From an uncultured Rhodobiaceae bacterium (lineage in GTDB: Bacteria > Pseudomonadota > Alphaproteobacteria > RS24): a stretch of 64,000 nt of DNA. Positions within the stretch are counted from its first letter, which is position 1, and each line of letters starts with the position of its first letter. The stretch covers positions 745,501 through 809,500 of the forward strand of contig CALCUM010000003.1 in NCBI GenBank assembly GCA_937907245.1, written 5' to 3'. Under the pieces are notes generated by a model. The model saw only the letters and a program-made list of their open reading frames with translations, ran no database searches and was not told where the DNA came from. Shown here one piece after another: positions 1 to 9,907 of the stretch. The position numbers were made by a program, and so were the translations under genes.

Positions 1-1291
1 CTTGCAACTCACTCGCCTCTACCGAAGCCTCCAGCAAAAGCGCGCGTAATTCGTGTGCGCCAGCCAGACCTTTGGCCAAGGCCAAAACATCGCGCGGGCC
101 TCCACGCTGCATGGCGAGGCGAGACAAAGCACGCGCCATATCGGGCACGGGCTTTAGCGCGGCACGAATATCGGCGCGTAAATTATGCGCCCCTGCCAGC
201 TCATTTACGCCCGCCAACCGCTGCTCAATCGCAGCTCGTTCGGTCAATGGCGCGGCCAAACGCGAGCTTAGCAAGCGCGCACCAGGCGCCGTTACCGTCT
301 CATCAATACTGGCCAAAAGGCTGCCTTTGGTCTCGCCCGTCAGCGTGCGAGTAAGTTCTAAATTTGTGCGCGTGGCCGCATCAATGCCCATCAAATGGGT
401 TTCGCGTTCAAGGCGCGGCGATTGTAAATTCACCTCAAGGCCGAATTGCGTTGCGTCCAGATAGCTGACCAGTGTTGCACAAGCCAAACGCGCGGCACGT
501 GCCGCATTGTCTTCGAGATCGGCAAACATATCCTCTACACGGACGCCAAAACGCTGCGTCAAAACATGTGCCGCCTGGCGCGACCCTAAGTCCTCGACGG
601 GCGAACACATCATCGTATCGCTCAGTAAAGTGGTTTTTTCATCGCCCAAACAGGCGTCCAAATGAGCCGACCAGACCAGCTCCCGCGGGCCGATGCGGGC
701 CAGGCTGGCCGCCAAATCATCTTGGCCCAGCGTCGCCACGCTAAACTCACCCGTCGACATATCTAACCAAGCTATCGACCAATTTGGCGCCACTTTTATC
801 GCCCCGACGCATACGGGTGCCGCCAGAAAATTGTTTTGGCGCGCATCCAGCAGCGCCTCTTCGGACAGGGTTCCGGCCGTGACCAAGCGCACCACTTCGC
901 GCCGCACCACAGACTTAGAGCCCCGTTTCTTCGCTTCCGCTGGGTCTTCTGTCTGCTCGCAAATGGCCACCCGATAGCCCGCCCGAATGAGGCGTTGCAA
1001 ATAACCCTCACTGGCATGATAAGGCACGCCGCACATGGGAATGTTTTTGCCCAAATGCTTACCCCGATGGGTCAGCGTAATGTCTAGGGCTTGCGCGGCC
1101 TCAATGGCATCGTCAAAAAACAGCTCGTAAAAATCGCCCATCCGGTAAAATAAAAGCGCATCTGGATGGCTGGCTTTTATTTCTAAAAACTGCGCCATCA
1201 TAGGCGTGGGCGCCGCACCAGGGGGCGTAGGCGCCGCATCTAGAGATGCAGGCGGAGCCGTATCGGCGGGAGCTTTTGTGCTTGAAGACAT
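1..1291 (-). CDS. mutS: DNA mismatch repair protein MutS (partial, N-terminal 430 residues)
   Basis: MutS recognises base mismatches and small loops behind the replication fork. Only the N-terminal 430 codons are present because the gene runs off the left edge; the ATPase domain lies outside. The mismatch-binding motif [11 protein letters not shown] is clear, with Phe54 and Glu56 matching the Phe-x-Glu that wedges into mispaired DNA. Next come the conserved LTHRGK and MCGVPYHA motifs and the start of the lever region. The protein has about 30 extra residues rich in Ala and Pro before the usual [12 protein letters not shown] start, so translation could also begin at Met31 or Met32. It is divergent from maeB across a 177-base gap. 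Confidence 0.96.
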   Translation of the reverse strand, partial: MSSSTKAPADTAPPASLDAAPTPPGAAPTPMMAQFLEIKASHPDALLFYRMGDFYELFFDDAIEAAQALDITLTHRGKHLGKNIPMCGVPYHASEGYLQRLIRAGYRVAICEQTEDPAEAKKRGSKSVVRREVVRLVTAGTLSEEALLDARQNNFLAAPVCVGAIKVAPNWSIAWLDMSTGEFSVATLGQDDLAASLARIGPRELVWSAHLDACLGDEKTTLLSDTMMCSPVEDLGSRQAAHVLTQRFGVRVEDMFADLEDNAARAARLACATLVSYLDATQFGLEVNLQSPRLERETHLMGIDAATRTNLELTRTLTGETKGSLLASIDETVTAPGARLLSSRLAAPLTERAAIEQRLAGVNELAGAHNLRADIRAALKPVPDMARALSRLAMQRGGPRDVLALAKGLAGAHELRALLLEASVEASELQ

Positions 1292-1468
1292 AGAGCCAGT
1301 GTAGCAAAGCCCGCGCGCCAAACCAGCCTAGATATGCGCTCGCCATTAAAAACCTGTTGAGATTCTTGTCTTTTTTGGCCTGCTAGGCGCGACGCAAGCG
1401 GCTTTCGCCTTGTCTTTGCCCCATAGAAGCCCTAAAACGAGCGGAACCACAGCGAAAGTTGATATAAG

Positions 1469-3739
1469 ATGACCGATACAGATAAAACCTTCACCGATGC
1501 GGAAGCTCTGCGCTTTCACTCCAAAGGCAAGCCGGGGAAATTAGAAATTTCGCCGACCAAGCCAATGGCAACGCAGCGCGATTTGTCGCTCGCCTATTCG
1601 CCTGGCGTGGCGGTGCCCGTGCAGGCTATCGCAGACAACCCTGACGCGTCATATGATTATACTTCGCGTGGGAATATGGTTGCGGTTATCTCCAATGGCA
1701 CAGCTATTTTGGGACTGGGTAATTTGGGCGCGCTGGCCTCCAAGCCGGTTATGGAAGGCAAGGCGGTTTTGTTTAAACGCTTTGCTGATGTCGACTCGAT
1801 CGACTTGGAGCTCGATACCGAAGACCCCACCGCTTTCGTCGATGCGGTAAAATATTTGGGCCCAAGCTTTGGTGGCATTAACCTAGAAGACATTAAGGCA
1901 CCCGATTGCTTTATCATCGAGCAGCAATTGCGCGAGCTGATGGACATTCCGGTTTTCCATGATGACCAACACGGCACGGCAATTATTTGCGCCGCTGGTC
2001 TCATTAATGCGCTGCACCTGACGGGGCGCGATATTAAAGATATTAAAGTCTGTGTGAATGGCGCGGGCTCGGCTGGCATTGCTTGCCTTGAGCTCATCAA
2101 GGCCATGGGTCTGCCCCATGAAAATGCTGTTTTATGCGACACCAAAGGCGTTATCTATCAAGGCCGCAAAGAGGGCATGAACCAGTGGAAGTCGGCACAT
2201 GCGGTGAATACGAAATCACGCTCGTTGGAAGACGCCATGACCGATGTCGATGTTTTCCTCGGTCTGTCCGTTAAAGGCGCTGTGACCAAAGAGATGGTGG
2301 CCAGAATGGCGCCAAATCCGATTATTTTTGCGATGGCCAATCCGGACCCAGAAATTACGCCAGAAGAAGTCGCCGCCGTGCGTGATGACGCCATTATGGC
2401 AACCGGTCGTTCGGATTACCCGAACCAAGTAAACAATGTTTTGGGCTTCCCGTATATTTTCCGAGGGGCGCTGGATGTGCGCGCCAAAACCATCAATGAT
2501 GAGATGAAAATTGCCTGCGCCGAAGCCTTGGCCATGTTGGCGCGCGAAGATGTGCCCGACGAAGTGGCCGCCGCCTATCAAGGCGAGCGTCCTCGTTTTG
2601 GCCCACGTTACATTATTCCGGTGCCGTTTGACCCCCGCCTCATCAGCGTTATTCCGCCCGCCGTCGCGCGCGCCGCAATGGATAGCGGCGTCGCTCGGGC
2701 GCCGATTGTAGACTTGGAAAATTATCAGGAACGCTTGAAAGCGCGCCTTGACCCCGCAGCCAGCTCGCTGCAAATCATCATGAATAAGTCCAAGCAAAAT
2801 GCCAAACGGATGATTTTTGCCGAAGGCGAGCAAGAACAAGTTATTCGTGCTGCCGTTGCTTATAAAGACAGCGGCTTGGGCGAGCCTATTCTGGTTGGCA
2901 CACAAGAAATTGTGCGCGCCAATATGGCTCAACTGGGCCTGGAGGCCCGCGACGACATTGAAATTCGCGACACGCGAACGTCTGGCAAAATAAATGCCTA
3001 TGCAGACTTCTTATATTCGCGCCTGCAACGCCATGGCAAATTGTATAATGACTGCCAACGCATGGTTGCCAATGACCGCAATATTTTTGGCGCCTGTGCC
3101 CTCGCCCAAGGCGATGGCGATGCCATGGTAACCGGTGTAACGCGGTCTTATTCTTCTATCTTGGAAGAGATTAGCCAAGTTATCGAGCCACGTGCCAACC
3201 AGCGCGTGATGGGCATTTCTATGCTCATTGCCCGCGGCGGGCGCACCGTCTTGGTGTCCGATACCAATGTTATCGATATGCCGAGCAGCGAAGAGCTGGC
3301 CGATATCGCAACCCAAACCGCTGCCACCGCCCGCGCGCTGGGCCATGAGCCTCGCGTGGCTATGCTGGCTTATTCCACCTTCGGACATCCTGAAGGCGAT
3401 CGCTCGGTCTATGTTCGTGAGGCGGTTCGCCTGCTGGATGAGCGCAAAGTAGATTTCGAATATGAAGGCGAAATGGCGGCTGATGTTGCCTTGAACCGCG
3501 AAGCCATGAGGCGCTATCCGTTTAACCGCCTGAGCGAGCCAGCCAATGTTTTGGTTATGCCTGCCATTCACTCGGCTTCCATCTCGACCAAAATGTTGGA
3601 AGAGCTGGGCGGTGCCACTTTGATTGGCCCGATTTTGGTCGGCTTAGAACATCCGGTACAAATCGCGCGTATCGGCGCGACCTCAACGGAAGTGCTGAAC
3701 ATGGCGGCTATTGCAGGTTACGGCTTAGAAAAAATATAA
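1469..3739 (+). CDS. maeB: NADP-dependent malic enzyme, MaeB type (malic enzyme-phosphotransacetylase fusion)
   Basis: Oxidative decarboxylation of malate to pyruvate with reduction of NADP, linking the TCA cycle to gluconeogenesis and lipid precursors. At 756 residues it has the length of the two-domain MaeB class. Residues about 12-430 form the malic enzyme part, with SPGVAVP at 44-50, FHDDQHGT at 163-170 and a nucleotide-binding GAGSAG at 198-203. Residues about 440-756 resemble phosphate acetyltransferase, which in this family is thought to be regulatory rather than catalytic. It is monocistronic, converging on comM with a 31-base gap. The ribosome-binding site is weak. Confidence 0.97.
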   Translation: MTDTDKTFTDAEALRFHSKGKPGKLEISPTKPMATQRDLSLAYSPGVAVPVQAIADNPDASYDYTSRGNMVAVISNGTAILGLGNLGALASKPVMEGKAVLFKRFADVDSIDLELDTEDPTAFVDAVKYLGPSFGGINLEDIKAPDCFIIEQQLRELMDIPVFHDDQHGTAIICAAGLINALHLTGRDIKDIKVCVNGAGSAGIACLELIKAMGLPHENAVLCDTKGVIYQGRKEGMNQWKSAHAVNTKSRSLEDAMTDVDVFLGLSVKGAVTKEMVARMAPNPIIFAMANPDPEITPEEVAAVRDDAIMATGRSDYPNQVNNVLGFPYIFRGALDVRAKTINDEMKIACAEALAMLAREDVPDEVAAAYQGERPRFGPRYIIPVPFDPRLISVIPPAVARAAMDSGVARAPIVDLENYQERLKARLDPAASSLQIIMNKSKQNAKRMIFAEGEQEQVIRAAVAYKDSGLGEPILVGTQEIVRANMAQLGLEARDDIEIRDTRTSGKINAYADFLYSRLQRHGKLYNDCQRMVANDRNIFGACALAQGDGDAMVTGVTRSYSSILEEISQVIEPRANQRVMGISMLIARGGRTVLVSDTNVIDMPSSEELADIATQTAATARALGHEPRVAMLAYSTFGHPEGDRSVYVREAVRLLDERKVDFEYEGEMAADVALNREAMRRYPFNRLSEPANVLVMPAIHSASISTKMLEELGGATLIGPILVGLEHPVQIARIGATSTEVLNMAAIAGYGLEKI

Positions 3740-3770
3740 CTGAAATAGTGCGTAAAAATATAGCTCGGTT

Positions 3771-5279
3771 TCACGAAAGCGACACACCGCGCCACGTCAG
3801 CGCGGTGGCAATGTCGGCCGCGGAGGATAACTCACGCGCTTGCAAATCTGCCAGCGTGCGGGCAACGCGCAACACTCGGTTGAAGCCGCGCGCCGTCATG
3901 CGTCCATCTTCAATAATTGCATCGAGCAGTTTTTGACCGGCCGTATCTGGACTGGCCAACTCGCGCAGTCGGTCTCCATCTAGGCGAACATTTAAACAAT
4001 CTTGGCGCTGGTATTGCCGCTTTTGTGCGGCCGCCACACGCTCCATAATAGCTGAGCTGGGCTCGCCCTTCTCCTCCGACAGCATGCTAGACAAAGCAAC
4101 CGGCGGCACATCGATACGAATATCAAACCTATCAAACAGCGGCCCCGAGACTTTACTCAGATACTCCTGCCGACATATCGGTAAGCGATGGCAGGCCAAA
4201 TCTGGATCGCCCGCATGGCCACATCGGCACGGGTTCATGGCGGCAATCAATTGAAAGTCAGCATTATAAGCAACATGGGCTTCTGCCCGCGCCACCTCCA
4301 CCCGACCCGTTTCAATAGGTTGGCGCAGAGCATCTAGGGCTTGGCGCGAAAACTCCGGCAGCTCGTCGAGAAATAAAACGCCACAGTGAGCCAAAGAAAT
4401 TTCTCCCGGTTTGGCTTGGCGTCCTCCGCCAATAAGGGCCGCCATACTGGCCGAATGATGCGGCGCGCGGAACGGGCGTTGGTCGGCCAAGCGAATGCCG
4501 CCGCGCGGGCTAGATAGGCTTTCGATTACCGATATCTCGAGGCGCTCTTGTGATTGTAATTCGGGTAGCAGCCCCGGCAAGCGCGCCGCCAACATAGACT
4601 TACCAGCCCCGGGTGGCCCGTTCATCAGCAAGTTATGACCGCCAGAAGCCGCCACCTCCAAAGCCAAGCGGGCTTGGGGCTGGCCGCGCACGTCAGCCAT
4701 GTCGGGATGCTGCGCGATGCCGGTCTGGCGTTGCGTTTTGGGAGGCAACAAAAGCTTTGTGCCCCGCAAATGATTGAGCACATCTAACAAATGCCCTGCC
4801 GCCAAAATGCCTGGTTTATCTGGTGCAGCCAAGCCAGACCACGCCGCTTCCGGCCCGCATTGTTCGGGACAAATGAGCCCAAGGCCCAACTCCAAGGCGG
4901 CCATAGCCGTGGGTAAGGCGCCAGGCACTCCAATGCAGGCGCCATCCAGCCCAAGTTCACCCATGACATAAAAATCGCTCACGTGGTCTTGCGGCAACAC
5001 CCCCATGGCCACCAATAATCCGAGCGCTATCGGCATATCGTAATGGCTGCCTTCTTTGGGCAAATCGGCGGGCGATAGATTAATTGTGATGCGGTCATAG
5101 GGCAGCGCCAGCCCCATGGCGCTGAGGGCAGCCCGCACGCGCTCGCGGCTTTCCGCCACAGATTTGTCGGGAAGCCCAACCACCGTAAAAGCATTTTGCC
5201 CCGGCGCTAAATGCACCTGCACATCAATTGGCAAAGCCTCGACGCCTTGAAAGGCAATTGTTTTTATATGAGCAACCAT
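3771..5279 (-). CDS. comM: YifB/ComM family Mg-chelatase-like AAA+ ATPase
   Basis: A hexameric AAA+ helicase-like protein; in naturally competent bacteria ComM promotes branch migration during integration of transformed DNA. The 502-residue length is typical. The N-terminal Lon-protease-like fold (residues 1-170) is followed by Walker A GPPGAGKS at 221-228 and Walker B LFLDE at 302-306. The sensor region has a Cys cluster (CRCGHAGDPDLAC, then C near 369) and the C-terminal Mg-chelatase-like domain ends the protein. No other competence gene is visible, so a role in transformation is only inferred from the family. Confidence 0.95.
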   Translation of the reverse strand: MVAHIKTIAFQGVEALPIDVQVHLAPGQNAFTVVGLPDKSVAESRERVRAALSAMGLALPYDRITINLSPADLPKEGSHYDMPIALGLLVAMGVLPQDHVSDFYVMGELGLDGACIGVPGALPTAMAALELGLGLICPEQCGPEAAWSGLAAPDKPGILAAGHLLDVLNHLRGTKLLLPPKTQRQTGIAQHPDMADVRGQPQARLALEVAASGGHNLLMNGPPGAGKSMLAARLPGLLPELQSQERLEISVIESLSSPRGGIRLADQRPFRAPHHSASMAALIGGGRQAKPGEISLAHCGVLFLDELPEFSRQALDALRQPIETGRVEVARAEAHVAYNADFQLIAAMNPCRCGHAGDPDLACHRLPICRQEYLSKVSGPLFDRFDIRIDVPPVALSSMLSEEKGEPSSAIMERVAAAQKRQYQRQDCLNVRLDGDRLRELASPDTAGQKLLDAIIEDGRMTARGFNRVLRVARTLADLQARELSSAADIATALTWRGVSLS

Positions 5280-5403
5280 GATTTTTCTTTTTTTGATTGG
5301 CGAAAGAGTTTGAAAAGCTTACGGGCTAAACTTAGCCATCACAAGCCAAGCCTTGCATGGAGACACTCGCAAGTGTAAACAAAAGAGGTTGCAAAGGTGT
5401 GTT

Positions 5404-5664
5404 ATGTTTAGAGCTAAACGGGTAAGTGTAGAGATTGGGGATGTTTTCTTTGAATCTCCTAAAAGCAAAGCGCGAATTTCCATTTCTTTGGGGAAACTTC
5501 ATAGCGCCAGCCAAGAGCCCGAACACGGCAAATGGGCTGTGACGGCTCTAACCACCTTTAATGACTTGCCCCATGCCCGCCTGACCAATGAAGCCACCGG
5601 ACGTGTGCGCACGATTTCTACCGCCTCGTTAGAGCGCCAAGATATTTATACAAAATTGCGCTAG
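5404..5664 (+). CDS. Small protein of unknown function (86 aa)
   Basis: I do not recognise this family. The 86-residue product begins [18 protein letters not shown] and ends QDIYTKLR, with no signal peptide, membrane segment or Cys residues. It looks like a small soluble beta-rich protein. The start at 5404 is preferred over an in-frame ATG at 5353 because an AAAGG ribosome-binding site sits about 5-8 bases before it. It is divergent from comM and its last 4 bases overlap the convergent end of gshB. Base use and compactness resemble the neighbours, so it is probably a real gene. Confidence 0.72.
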   Translation: MFRAKRVSVEIGDVFFESPKSKARISISLGKLHSASQEPEHGKWAVTALTTFNDLPHARLTNEATGRVRTISTASLERQDIYTKLR

Positions 5665-6614
5665 CGCGAAATCCGCGCCTCGATAGCATCCAAAATCATC
5701 GCTGCAATATCCGGCCCGCCGAAGGCTTTAATCTCGCGCACGCAAGTCGGCGAGGTAACATTAATCTCGGTCAAATAATTGCCGATAATATCAATGCCCG
5801 CAAAAATAATGCCCATTTGCTTTAGCCGTGGGCCGATTTGTGCGGCAATCTCATAATCGCGCTCGCTCAGGCCCGCTGCTTCTGGTGTGCCGCCCACATG
5901 CACATTGGCGCGCGCATCGCCCGGTGCCGGCACGCGGTTGAGCGCCCCGACTGCCTCGCCCTCTACCAAAATCACGCGCTTATCCCCGGCGCGCACATCT
6001 GGCAAATATTGTTGCGCGATAATCGGTTCGCGCTCGGCCATAAACATATCGACCATCGAGCCGAAATTTTCATCTTCTTTGCGCAAACGAAACACGCCCG
6101 CGCCACCATTGCCAAATAAAGGCTTTAAAATAACGTCCCCAAACTCTGCCCGAAACGCTTCCAAAGCGGCGCGGTCGCGGGTCATTAGCGTGGGCGGCAA
6201 AAGCCCATCAAATTCAACGGGGAAAATTTTCTCCGGCGCATTGCGAACCGAAGCCGGGTCATTGACCACTAAAACATCTGGCTGCAAACGCTCCAGAAAA
6301 TGCGTCGCGGAAATATATTGCATATCGAACGGTGGATCTTGGCGCATCAAAATAACGTCCATCTCCCGCAAGTCGGTGACGATAGGCTCGCCAAGCTCAA
6401 AATGCGCGCCTTTGACATCGGCCAGTTTTAAACTCTGGATAGCGGCCGTGACTAGACCGTCGCGCAGGCTTAAGCGATCGGGCTCATAATAAAACAGCGA
6501 ATGACCGCGGCTTTGTGCTTCTAAGGCCAGCGCAAAGCTGGTATCGCCGACAATATCAATGTCGCCAATCGGATCCATTTGAACCGCAATTTTCAACGCT
6601 TTTCCATGTGCCAT
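5661..6614 (-). CDS. gshB: Glutathione synthetase
   Basis: Second step of glutathione synthesis: ATP-dependent ligation of glycine to gamma-glutamylcysteine. The product is about 317 residues from the chosen start, matching the GshB family. It has the N-terminal motif [13 protein letters not shown], the central [16 protein letters not shown] motif and the ATP-grasp signature [15 protein letters not shown], ending with the [12 protein letters not shown] motif. The open frame extends 51 codons upstream, but ATG at 6614 has a GGGAG ribosome-binding site and fits family starts. yraN lies 43 bases upstream on the same strand, so rsmI-yraN-gshB probably form one transcript. Confidence 0.96.
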   Translation of the reverse strand: MAHGKALKIAVQMDPIGDIDIVGDTSFALALEAQSRGHSLFYYEPDRLSLRDGLVTAAIQSLKLADVKGAHFELGEPIVTDLREMDVILMRQDPPFDMQYISATHFLERLQPDVLVVNDPASVRNAPEKIFPVEFDGLLPPTLMTRDRAALEAFRAEFGDVILKPLFGNGGAGVFRLRKEDENFGSMVDMFMAEREPIIAQQYLPDVRAGDKRVILVEGEAVGALNRVPAPGDARANVHVGGTPEAAGLSERDYEIAAQIGPRLKQMGIIFAGIDIIGNYLTEINVTSPTCVREIKAFGGPDIAAMILDAIEARISR

Positions 6615-6657
6615 AAGAGGCTCCCAAACCAGACGCGCGTACGCGAACGACCTATGT

Positions 6658-7047
6658 TTAGCGCGGGCGCCACGCATCTTCAATATGTTTGGGCCACGCC
6701 CGCGGCGCACAGGCCATAACATCAAACCGCCACAGTTTATCTTGCAGCGATCTATGTCTGCCAACAAATGTACTGGCGGCGCGTTCTATACGTTGCCACT
6801 GCTGGTTGCGAGCCGCGGTTTGTGCCGCGCTCGTCTGCGCTCGATACTTAACCTCGACAAAGGCAAGAACCTTGCCGCGGCGGGCAATCAGGTCAATTTC
6901 GCCGACGGGCACACGGTAATTGCGCCTTAAAATTTGATAGCCTTTGAGACGCAGCACAACCGACGCCCAAAACTCGGCGCGGCTTCCCCGCTTATCTGCC
7001 TTGTATTTGGCAGTTGCGCTATTTGGGCTTTTGCGGAATTGGGTCAT
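6658..7047 (-). CDS. yraN: YraN family endonuclease-like protein (UPF0102)
   Basis: A 129-residue YraN family member with a predicted endonuclease-like fold; its cellular role is not established. The signature [21 protein letters not shown] contains the acidic and Lys residues (E-x-D, then E-V-K) of the nuclease-like core. The N terminus overlaps the 3' end of rsmI by 29 bases, which suggests translational coupling. The rsmI-yraN-gshB order is common in Proteobacteria. Confidence 0.93.
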   Translation of the reverse strand: MTQFRKSPNSATAKYKADKRGSRAEFWASVVLRLKGYQILRRNYRVPVGEIDLIARRGKVLAFVEVKYRAQTSAAQTAARNQQWQRIERAASTFVGRHRSLQDKLWRFDVMACAPRAWPKHIEDAWRPR

Positions 7048-7954
7048 TCTCTAGCTCATGGCTCTCTGGCTCATCATTATTATTGTTCTTGTTCGTCTGG
7101 CCGGAAACAGGCGCCCCAAGGGCTAAAGCTCGGGCATATATTTCTTTGCGTTTTAGGCCGGTCATTTCTGCAACCGCCTGCACGGCATCTCGACGGCTCA
7201 TGCTGGCCAAAGCGTCATCCAACATAGCGTCCACATCCTCGGCCTGCATTTGAGGTTTTAGGCCCGGCCCTATAAGCACCACTAATTCTCCGCGCGGGGG
7301 CATCTCAGCGAATTTTTCACGCAAAATTTCTGGCGTGCCAAAAATTAATTCTTCGAACTTTTTGGTCAGCTCGCGCGCCACACAAATATCGCGCGGGCCC
7401 AGCTCAGCCTCAATATCATCGATGAGGGCGCCCACTCGCTTGGCGCTCTCAAATAAAGCCAATGTGCCAGGTTGGCTGCCCAGCTCGGCCAAGGCCCGAC
7501 GCCGCGCGCCCTGTTTGACGGGCAAGAAGCCGGCAAAGGTAAAGCGGTCGGTGGCCATGCCAGAAATCGATAAAGCGGCAATCGGCGCCGAAGCCCCAGG
7601 TACGGTGAAAACATTATATCCGGCCTCGCGCGCCGCGCGCACCAAGGGCATACCAGGGTCGGAGATAAGCGGCGTGCCCGCATCTGAAATAAGGGCCAAG
7701 GCTTCGCCTTTTTCGAGCCGCGCCAGAATTTTTGGACGCATGGCTTCGGCATTATGTTCGTGATAGGCAATCCGTCGGGTAGCAATTTGGTAGCGGGTGG
7801 TCAATTTGCCCGACACGCGGGTGTCCTCGCATAAAATAGCTTCGGCGGAGGCCAGCACATCTAGCGCGCGCAAAGTAATGTCGCGCGCATTGCCCAAAGG
7901 CGTTGCAACAATATAAAGCCCGGGGGCCAAGGTTACGGGTTGAATTTGTGTCAT
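7019..7954 (-). CDS. rsmI: 16S rRNA (cytidine-1402-2'-O)-methyltransferase RsmI
   Basis: RsmI adds the 2'-O-methyl group to C1402 of 16S rRNA in the ribosomal P site, using S-adenosylmethionine. From ATG 7954 the product is 311 residues. It contains the tetrapyrrole-methylase-fold motifs GLYIVATPLGN, DITLRALDVL, EDTRVSGKL, ISDAGTPLISDPG and PGASAPIAALSISG. The frame is open for 76 codons further upstream, but those residues do not look like the family and the 7954 start gives the canonical N terminus. It is divergent from the LpoA-like lipoprotein, an arrangement common in Proteobacteria. Confidence 0.96.
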   Translation of the reverse strand: MTQIQPVTLAPGLYIVATPLGNARDITLRALDVLASAEAILCEDTRVSGKLTTRYQIATRRIAYHEHNAEAMRPKILARLEKGEALALISDAGTPLISDPGMPLVRAAREAGYNVFTVPGASAPIAALSISGMATDRFTFAGFLPVKQGARRRALAELGSQPGTLALFESAKRVGALIDDIEAELGPRDICVARELTKKFEELIFGTPEILREKFAEMPPRGELVVLIGPGLKPQMQAEDVDAMLDDALASMSRRDAVQAVAEMTGLKRKEIYARALALGAPVSGQTNKNNNNDEPESHELENDPIPQKPK

Positions 7955-8126
7955 ATGCCTAGAAACCGCAGGCCACGCGCAAAGGCAAGAAAAATCCACT
8001 CGAGATCGCGCGCGCCAGTCCGCATTGCTGCCACATTTGCGTGTTGCATTAAGAGGCGCAAATAGGCGCGCGTTCGCTTTACTTAAGCGCGCGAGGCAGA
8101 TAGGTTTTGCCTCAGGTTCGGAAAAG

Positions 8127-8222
8127 TAGGTTTGAAAAAATAGGTTTAGAAAAAGTTTTGAAATGGATTTGCGGCCCCGCAAAACCCCAGCAACGAAACG
8201 AAAGCAAAAACGAAAGCAAAAC
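8127..8222. repeat. A-rich short tandem repeats in the leader of the LpoA-like gene
   Basis: Two short tandem duplications lie just before the LpoA-like start. Units of 14 bases begin TAGGTTT and run into an A tract at 8127-8140 and 8141-8154. Units of 12 bases, CGAAAGCAAAA plus one base, sit at 8199-8210 and 8211-8222, the last ending two bases before the ATG at 8225. The whole 270-base gap to rsmI is A-rich on this strand and holds no further gene that I can support. Confidence 0.6.
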
Positions 8223-8224
8223 GT

Positions 8225-9907
8225 ATGACGCGCAAAACCCCCCAGTATACGGCTTGGAGCCTAGCCAGTGCGCTATTGCTAGCGGCCTGCGGCGGCGAGC
8301 CCCCAACGCCCGCGTCTGCGACCGCGACCCATTTAATCGAATATGCTCCCAAGGCCGCGCCAAATCCCTTTCGCGAAAAAATAGATTTCGACACAAGTCT
8401 CTATCCCGCCGCGCCCAAACGGGCCAGCAATGCCGTAGTCGTTTCGGTTTTATTGCCTGTTGGCGATGCGCGTGACAATATTCGCAAGCTCAGCAGCCAT
8501 CTGTATAACGCGGCCCAGCTCGCCCTTTTCGATGCCGGCCAAACCGGTAAAGCCCACCAAAGCCTAACCGCATCTGCAAGCCAAACGGGCAGCCTTGTTT
8601 TGCGACTGCACGACACCAAGGGCACGCCCGCTGGCGCGGTAAACGCTGCCAAGGCCGCCATCGCCGCCGACACAGACATTATTATTGGCCCGCTTTTTGC
8701 TTCTTCCGTAAAAGCCATCGCGCCGCTTTTGGCAGGGCGCGACATACCTGCTTTAGCTTTTTCCAATGACAGCAGCGCAGCCACCAATAATCTTTGGTTG
8801 CTCGGCTTTTTGCCCGAGCAAAACATTAGCCGCATCGTCTCGCAAGCGATCGCGCAAGGCCTTACCCGGTTCGGCGCCCTAGTGCCTGAGGGGCCCTATG
8901 GGGAGCGCATTCACCAGAGCTTTATGCGAGAGGTAGCGCGCTTTGGCGGCACGGTCGTGCAAACCGAAACCTACCCGCCAGATGCCAAAGACATGTTCGA
9001 TCCGGTTCGGCGCTTGGCTCATTTCGATACTCGTACGGCCGCTCATAAACTAGAGATAGCCCGCCTAATTGAAGAGGGGCGGGCGCTGGCGCCGCCAGAT
9101 GTGCTAGCTCGTGCCATCTCGGGCGGCGGCGCAGATGAAACGCCAGAAGAGTTAAACGTCGATGCTCTGTTTAGAGGGCTAGGCAATATTGCGCCGGAAT
9201 TGGTTTCGGCCTATGAGGCGCTAAAGCTGACCGAAACCTTGGGAGAAATTCCCTATGATGCGGTGTTCATGCCCGAGGGCGGCTTGGCTTTGCGCAATCT
9301 GGCGCCACTTCTGCCGTATTTTGATATTGACCCGCGACGGGTAAAATTCATCGGCACGGCGTTGTGGAATGACCCAAGCCTGTCGCAAGAGCCGCCGCTC
9401 CATGGCGGTTGGTATGCAGCCCCTAATCCGAAAAACTGGGCCGGCTTTGCCGCTCGCTACGACCGCGTATATGGCGCCGCGCCGCCGCGATTGGCACCCA
9501 TGGCCTATGACGGCGTCAGCCTCGCGGCTCGCTTGGCGGCCATCACTCCCGAACAACCCTTTCGCACCGAAATGCTGACCAATGCCAATGGCTTTCAGGG
9601 CATTGATGGAATTGTTCGATTGCGCCAAGGCGGCCTCAATGAGCGCGGCCTTGCGGTGCAAGAAATTACTGCACGGGCGCCCAATATTGTAAGTCGCGAA
9701 CCTTCTAGTTTCGTAGAGCATGACCGGCGCATAGGGTCTGCCTTATCTTTGGCGGCGACCTTGAAACGAGACAACCCAGATATTGCTTTGGCCGCCCTGC
9801 AAGCGGAGCTGGAAGCCGAACGACAAGGCGCCTTGCAAGAGACGGGATTGGATGAGGCGCTAGAGCGCTCGCTCGCGACCCAGGCTAAGCCAAGAGCCGC
9901 CCAATAA
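8225..9907 (+). CDS. Penicillin-binding protein activator-like lipoprotein (LpoA family, type 1 periplasmic-binding fold)
   Basis: A predicted outer-membrane lipoprotein of 560 residues. The signal peptide ends in the lipobox LAAC with Cys22. A periplasmic-binding-protein type 1 fold follows, with recognisable segments such as VSVLLPVGDARDNIR near residue 75, IIIGPLFASSVKAIAPLL, PALAFSNDSSAATNN and the C-terminal YDGVSLAARLA. In gammaproteobacteria LpoA activates the peptidoglycan synthase PBP1A; here that role is inferred from family and from the neighbouring rsmI-yraN. The 3' end overlaps the convergent hemW by 23 bases. Confidence 0.85.
   Translation: MTRKTPQYTAWSLASALLLAACGGEPPTPASATATHLIEYAPKAAPNPFREKIDFDTSLYPAAPKRASNAVVVSVLLPVGDARDNIRKLSSHLYNAAQLALFDAGQTGKAHQSLTASASQTGSLVLRLHDTKGTPAGAVNAAKAAIAADTDIIIGPLFASSVKAIAPLLAGRDIPALAFSNDSSAATNNLWLLGFLPEQNISRIVSQAIAQGLTRFGALVPEGPYGERIHQSFMREVARFGGTVVQTETYPPDAKDMFDPVRRLAHFDTRTAAHKLEIARLIEEGRALAPPDVLARAISGGGADETPEELNVDALFRGLGNIAPELVSAYEALKLTETLGEIPYDAVFMPEGGLALRNLAPLLPYFDIDPRRVKFIGTALWNDPSLSQEPPLHGGWYAAPNPKNWAGFAARYDRVYGAAPPRLAPMAYDGVSLAARLAAITPEQPFRTEMLTNANGFQGIDGIVRLRQGGLNERGLAVQEITARAPNIVSREPSSFVEHDRRIGSALSLAATLKRDNPDIALAALQAELEAERQGALQETGLDEALERSLATQAKPRAAQ

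Noticed and set aside
2216-2932. A 238-codon antisense frame within maeB
   Set aside because: His/Gly-rich product with no family resemblance and no ribosome-binding site; it is the complement of a conserved gene.
3768-3785. GTTTCACG half-site resembling parS
   Set aside because: The second half of the palindrome is missing, and it lies within the comM end.
7955-8224. A possible extra gene in the rsmI-LpoA gap
   Set aside because: Only extensions of the flanking frames are open, and the sequence is A-rich repeat and promoter-like.
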